From positions 1-9,290 of the forward strand of contig CAAENB010000130.1 in assembly GCA_900757235.1 (NCBI GenBank): a stretch of DNA of 9,290 nt. Reading direction: 5' to 3'. The stretch comes from an uncultured Collinsella sp. (GTDB taxonomy: Bacteria > Actinomycetota > Coriobacteriia > Coriobacteriales > Coriobacteriaceae). A model generated the notes under the pieces. It was not told the origin of the DNA. It made no database searches and was given only the letters and a program-made list of their open reading frames with translations. The number at the start of each line of letters is the position of its first letter. Positions within the stretch are counted from its first letter, which is position 1. This document shows, one piece after another, positions 6,798 through 9,290 of this stretch. The position numbers and the translations under genes were made by a program.

Positions 6798-8045
6798 TTA
6801 CGCCGCATTCAAGGCGGCAATGATGATATCGACGAGGCGCTCATGGGAGCCGGCGGCAAAACCGGAGTTCATGGCCTCATAGGTGATCTTTTCGTACGCG
6901 TCGGGGGCCGGTAGGTATTTCTGTCCGCCGTTGACGAGCGTGGCAAAGAGCACAGAGCCGGACCGGGCGACGCGCACGGTGGCGCCGAATGTACTCGAGA
7001 CCTCGGGCTGCACGCCGACAAGCTCGACGTTTCCCAGCCGAAGCAGATAGACCCTCGTGTGCTGCTCACCGGCAGCATGAAACTCATACGTTCGATGCGG
7101 AGCCAAAGAGTAAAAATCGGCGCGTGTCTGAGCGGGCAGGAGGACGTCGACCGTGCGAGCATCGATGCCGGCAGCGCTATCCTCACGTGCCATGCGAGCG
7201 GCCTCAATCAAAGCATCGCCCAAGACCTGCCCCTGCTGGTGCAGCATGCGGTATCCGTCCTCATGGGCATCGACCGTCCGCTTCACGCCGGCGGCATCGA
7301 ACGTGACGTTCATGGCGCGCTCCGCCGGACCTTGGTCGCCCGCGGCGCCCGGCAGCAACAGGGCAACGCCGCCCAGCTCACGCTCGAGTGACATGGCGGC
7401 AAAACCAAAGAGATCTCCGCTCGCCACGCGTCTCCCCTCGGAGTCGCGCGACCCGTCGAGCACGGAGGACTGGACGTCCGCCGCCGCAAGTACGGCAACG
7501 TACTCGCCCCCGGCATCCCTCATGGCGAGCACGGGCATCGCGTGGTCGGCAAACCCCTCGGGATTCGAGCCCAACCACCAGCCGGCCGGCGTCTCGATGT
7601 CGCGATTAACGTTCACGGGGCAGTCGCCCTCCGCCGTGGCGAGTGTGACGGAGCGAATGCCCGCAACAGCCCGCTCGACAGCCGTGCGGGCGGCGGCGAT
7701 GAGCGCTGCGCGATAGCGCTCGTTGCGATCGCGGGCAGCAGCATCGGCAAGATGCCCGGGAGTGCGAACGTGAGGCATGGAAAACGTGTGGGTAGGAACC
7801 ACCCAAGAGTAAGCGCCACTGCAGCCGGCGGCATCCTCGACGACCTCACGCAGATCGGCGAGCAGAGCCGGAGCAATCGATGTGACCTCAAGCGAAAGAA
7901 TGCAGGAGCGTCGCCCCGCCCCCTCGATGACAAGAGCACGGGCAAAGACCTCATGGCGGAGTTCGTCGAAACCGTCAAACGGCAATACGCCCCCAAGATC
8001 GATGGCCGCACGGGCGGCCCCAGCCCTCATCTCTCCTTTGTCCAT
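6798..8045 (-). CDS. Ceramidase-superfamily protein A (divergent paralogue, one ligand histidine lost)
   Basis: This 415-aa soluble protein lacks a signal peptide and shares the fold signatures of its downstream neighbour. AGAARAAID (8-16) matches the N-terminal strand, THTFSMP (85-91) the THTHSGP loop with its second His replaced by Phe, and GAAGDQGP (233-240) the AGD loop. QPEVSS (346-351) keeps the Glu. NGGQKYLPA...TYEAMNSGFAAGSHERLVD (from 372) matches the C-terminal motif of the catalytic domain. The segment aligned with NWAVHS reads ADVQSS, so the His appears to be Gln192. Catalysis may therefore be altered or absent. An ATG at 8129 would overlap the upstream gene; the start at 8045 is chosen because GAGGGGG lies about 8 nt before it and the conserved N-terminus begins there. 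It lies 25 bp after the amidohydrolase gene and 18 bp before protein B. Confidence 0.8.
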   Translation of the reverse strand: MDKGEMRAGAARAAIDLGGVLPFDGFDELRHEVFARALVIEGAGRRSCILSLEVTSIAPALLADLREVVEDAAGCSGAYSWVVPTHTFSMPHVRTPGHLADAAARDRNERYRAALIAAARTAVERAVAGIRSVTLATAEGDCPVNVNRDIETPAGWWLGSNPEGFADHAMPVLAMRDAGGEYVAVLAAADVQSSVLDGSRDSEGRRVASGDLFGFAAMSLERELGGVALLLPGAAGDQGPAERAMNVTFDAAGVKRTVDAHEDGYRMLHQQGQVLGDALIEAARMAREDSAAGIDARTVDVLLPAQTRADFYSLAPHRTYEFHAAGEQHTRVYLLRLGNVELVGVQPEVSSTFGATVRVARSGSVLFATLVNGGQKYLPAPDAYEKITYEAMNSGFAAGSHERLVDIIIAALNAA

Positions 8046-8070
8046 GGCAGACACCCCCTCTGATTGCCGC

Positions 8071-9105
8071 TCACTCGACACCGTACAGTCGCTGCGCCGT
8101 GCCGCCAAGCACAAGATCTGTGTCTGCATTGCTCAGACTCGCGGCACGAACGCAGGCGACACCCTCGGTGAGCCACTCGCGTTTAACCGGATAGCTCGTG
8201 CCAAAAACAATATGGTCTGCACCCAACACGTTAACCGCGCAGGCGAGGAGTGTCTTGCCCCAAGGCTGGGCATGGGACATGTCGAAATAGATGTTGTTCT
8301 CGAGGCGCTTGGAAACGGTCTCGGTATCGACCTGAAAACGTCCAGAGGCATCAGGGCGCTTGGGGCCGTGAGGCAGCAGCATCTCCTTGAACGCAAAGTA
8401 TGCGCCACCGAGCATGGAGTGGACCATCTTGATATTAGGATAGCGCTCGAAGAAATCACCAAAGATCTCGCGGCCGATCGCCGTAGTTTGGTCGACGCAG
8501 CGACCATAAGAGCGGCGAAGGTTGTCGTACGCGAGAAGCGACTCGTTCTCGACCGGTACGGGAACATGGTGGACGTAAACGGTGACGTTGCGCTCGTTCA
8601 GGTGCTCGAAGAAGCTCGAGAAAACCCGGTCGTCGAGATAGCGCTTGCCGTAGTGAGCGCAGAGCTGCACACCCGCAAAACCATCGTCGAGCCTGCGGTC
8701 GAGCTCCTCTATATTTGCCTTGGTGCCAAAGGGTGGCACAGCGACAAGCGGAATCAGGCGGCCATTTGACGCCTTCGCGTCAGCGGCCATACCGTCGTTG
8801 AAGCGCCGACACATCTCGAGCGACATCCACTCGTGGCAGCCGGGGAGCTTGAGGATCGCCTTGTCGACCCCCGCCTCATCCATATCGGCCAAGCGCTTCT
8901 CGAGGGTGTAGTCGCCCTCGATGTAATTAAGGCCCGGAGAACCGGCGGGCATCTCGATCACGATCTGTCGCTTGCCGACGGAATTCACGGTCAGATAGCC
9001 TTCGGTGTCGTAGGCGCGGGGCACCTCGGCCAAAAACTGTTCGCAGAGCGTCTCGTCATGAAAGATGCGCTCGTCGAACCAGTAGGAATTTGCATCGATA
9101 ATCAT
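8071..9105 (-). CDS. Amidohydrolase-2 family (ACMSD-like TIM barrel) protein with degenerate metal site
   Basis: This 344-aa cytosolic protein has the order of motifs of the amidohydrolase-2 family, which includes decarboxylases and C-C or C-N hydrolases. MIIDANSYWF opens the barrel, YTLEKRLADMDEAGVDKAIL follows (66-85), then YVHH (177-180), VHSMLGG (228-234) and FGTSYP (301-306). In metal-dependent members the first strand reads IDxHxH and the last FGSDYP. Here the His pair is Asn6 and Tyr8, and the Asp is Ser304. His179/180 and His229 remain. The changes sit in an otherwise well-formed protein, so they look like a subfamily trait rather than decay. AAAGGCGG lies 9 nt before the ATG. It is the first gene of the minus-strand cluster, directly behind the promoter at 9138-9167, with the ceramidase-like pair 25 bp downstream. 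Reaction and substrate unknown. Confidence 0.85.
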   Translation of the reverse strand: MIIDANSYWFDERIFHDETLCEQFLAEVPRAYDTEGYLTVNSVGKRQIVIEMPAGSPGLNYIEGDYTLEKRLADMDEAGVDKAILKLPGCHEWMSLEMCRRFNDGMAADAKASNGRLIPLVAVPPFGTKANIEELDRRLDDGFAGVQLCAHYGKRYLDDRVFSSFFEHLNERNVTVYVHHVPVPVENESLLAYDNLRRSYGRCVDQTTAIGREIFGDFFERYPNIKMVHSMLGGAYFAFKEMLLPHGPKRPDASGRFQVDTETVSKRLENNIYFDMSHAQPWGKTLLACAVNVLGADHIVFGTSYPVKREWLTEGVACVRAASLSNADTDLVLGGTAQRLYGVE

Positions 9106-9137
9106 TGGTTGGAACCGCCTTTCATCTTGTTGAGAAC

Positions 9138-9167
9138 ATTCTAGAAAAGCGGGTACCCGGGCATCAA
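9138..9167 (-). promoter_or_regulatory. Promoter of the amidohydrolase-ceramidase-PTS cluster with palindromic spacer
   Basis: On the minus strand TTGATG (9162-9167) is followed after 18 bp by TAGAAT (9138-9143), matching 4 and 5 of 6 consensus bases. Transcription should start near 9131, about 26 nt before the ATG at 9105. The spacer contains the perfect 10-bp palindrome CGGGTACCCG (9150-9159), a position where repressor binding would block RNA polymerase. No other promoter as good lies in this 185-bp upstream region. Confidence 0.6.
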
Positions 9168-9186
9168 TTCCAGCTTAAGCCTACTG

Positions 9187-9203
9187 TATTCCATTTTGGA
9201 ATA
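9187..9203. promoter_or_regulatory. 17-bp palindrome, likely operator (LysR-type T-N11-A geometry)
   Basis: TATTCCA and TGGAATA flank a TTT centre, a perfect 7+3+7 dyad. It contains T-N11-A, the form of LysR-type recognition sites. Its centre (9195) lies about 64 bp upstream of the predicted transcription start, which is where LysR activators normally bind. The regulator could be encoded just beyond the window or elsewhere; nothing ties it to the LysR gene at 2978-3901. Confidence 0.55.
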
Positions 9204-9273
9204 GAACTTACCGCTCACACGCGAACCTTGCTCGCTCAAAGAGACAAAGCGTTAGCAGCACGGGCTTAGACAG

Positions 9274-9290
9274 AAAACGGCCGGCCCGCA
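9274..9290. terminator. Possible half of a terminator cut by the window edge
   Basis: AAAACGGCCGGCCCGCA at the right edge reads on the minus strand as a GC-rich run followed by TTTT. This is the form of the distal arm of an intrinsic terminator for a minus-strand gene located to the right, possibly bidirectional. The partner arm is outside the window, so this cannot be confirmed. The 9204-9273 stretch before it shows no gene. Confidence 0.3.

Noticed and set aside
8046..8129. N-terminal extension of ceramidase-like gene A to the ATG at 8129
   Set aside because: The added residues match nothing in the family, would overlap the amidohydrolase gene, and the ATG at 8045 has a strong ribosome binding site.
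7882..8769. 295-codon plus-strand open frame across the junction of the amidohydrolase and ceramidase-like gene A
   Set aside because: It spans two real genes and their intergenic gap on the other strand and shows no domain signature.

Overview
The window looks like a gut Coriobacteriia (Actinomycetota) chromosome, most likely Collinsella or a close relative. This rests on the GC-rich, GC3-biased coding sequence, AGGAGG-type ribosome binding sites, a 'MSEN...' acidic protein with a Gly/Arg tail, and gut-anaerobe style genes (PTS sugar permease, short deformylase-like protein). The genus is an inference. No rRNA, tRNA, IS element or CRISPR array was seen.

Layout. (1) Positions 1-758, minus strand: a protein with an acidic N-terminus, a MarR-like winged helix and an RGG-repeat tail that runs off the window edge. 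(2) Positions 911-2326, minus strand: a 14-TM DHA2-type MFS exporter. It is divergent from a plus-strand pair, a 136-aa peptide-deformylase-like protein (2531-2941) and a LysR regulator (2978-3901). (3) A strong bidirectional terminator at 3964-4003 separates this block from a convergent minus-strand cluster. (4) The cluster spans 9105 to 4025 and is read right to left: amidohydrolase-2 family protein, ceramidase-superfamily protein A, ceramidase-superfamily protein B, then a beta-glucoside-family PTS EIIBC permease. The first three genes are 18-25 bp apart. The permease follows after a 193-bp gap holding hairpins and its own candidate promoter. A good promoter with palindromes in its spacer and near -65 sits upstream at 9138-9203.

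Working idea. The cluster pairs a PTS permease, which should deliver a phosphorylated sugar or glycoside, with three cytosolic proteins from hydrolase folds. None of the three has a signal peptide. Ceramidase B keeps the recognisable zinc-ligand motifs of neutral ceramidases. Ceramidase A has lost one histidine, and the amidohydrolase has lost the HxH and Asp metal ligands of its family. This suggests an uncharacterised intracellular pathway for a PTS-imported, possibly N-acylated, glycoconjugate, with one clearly competent hydrolase and two divergent partners. The substrate cannot be read from sequence alone.
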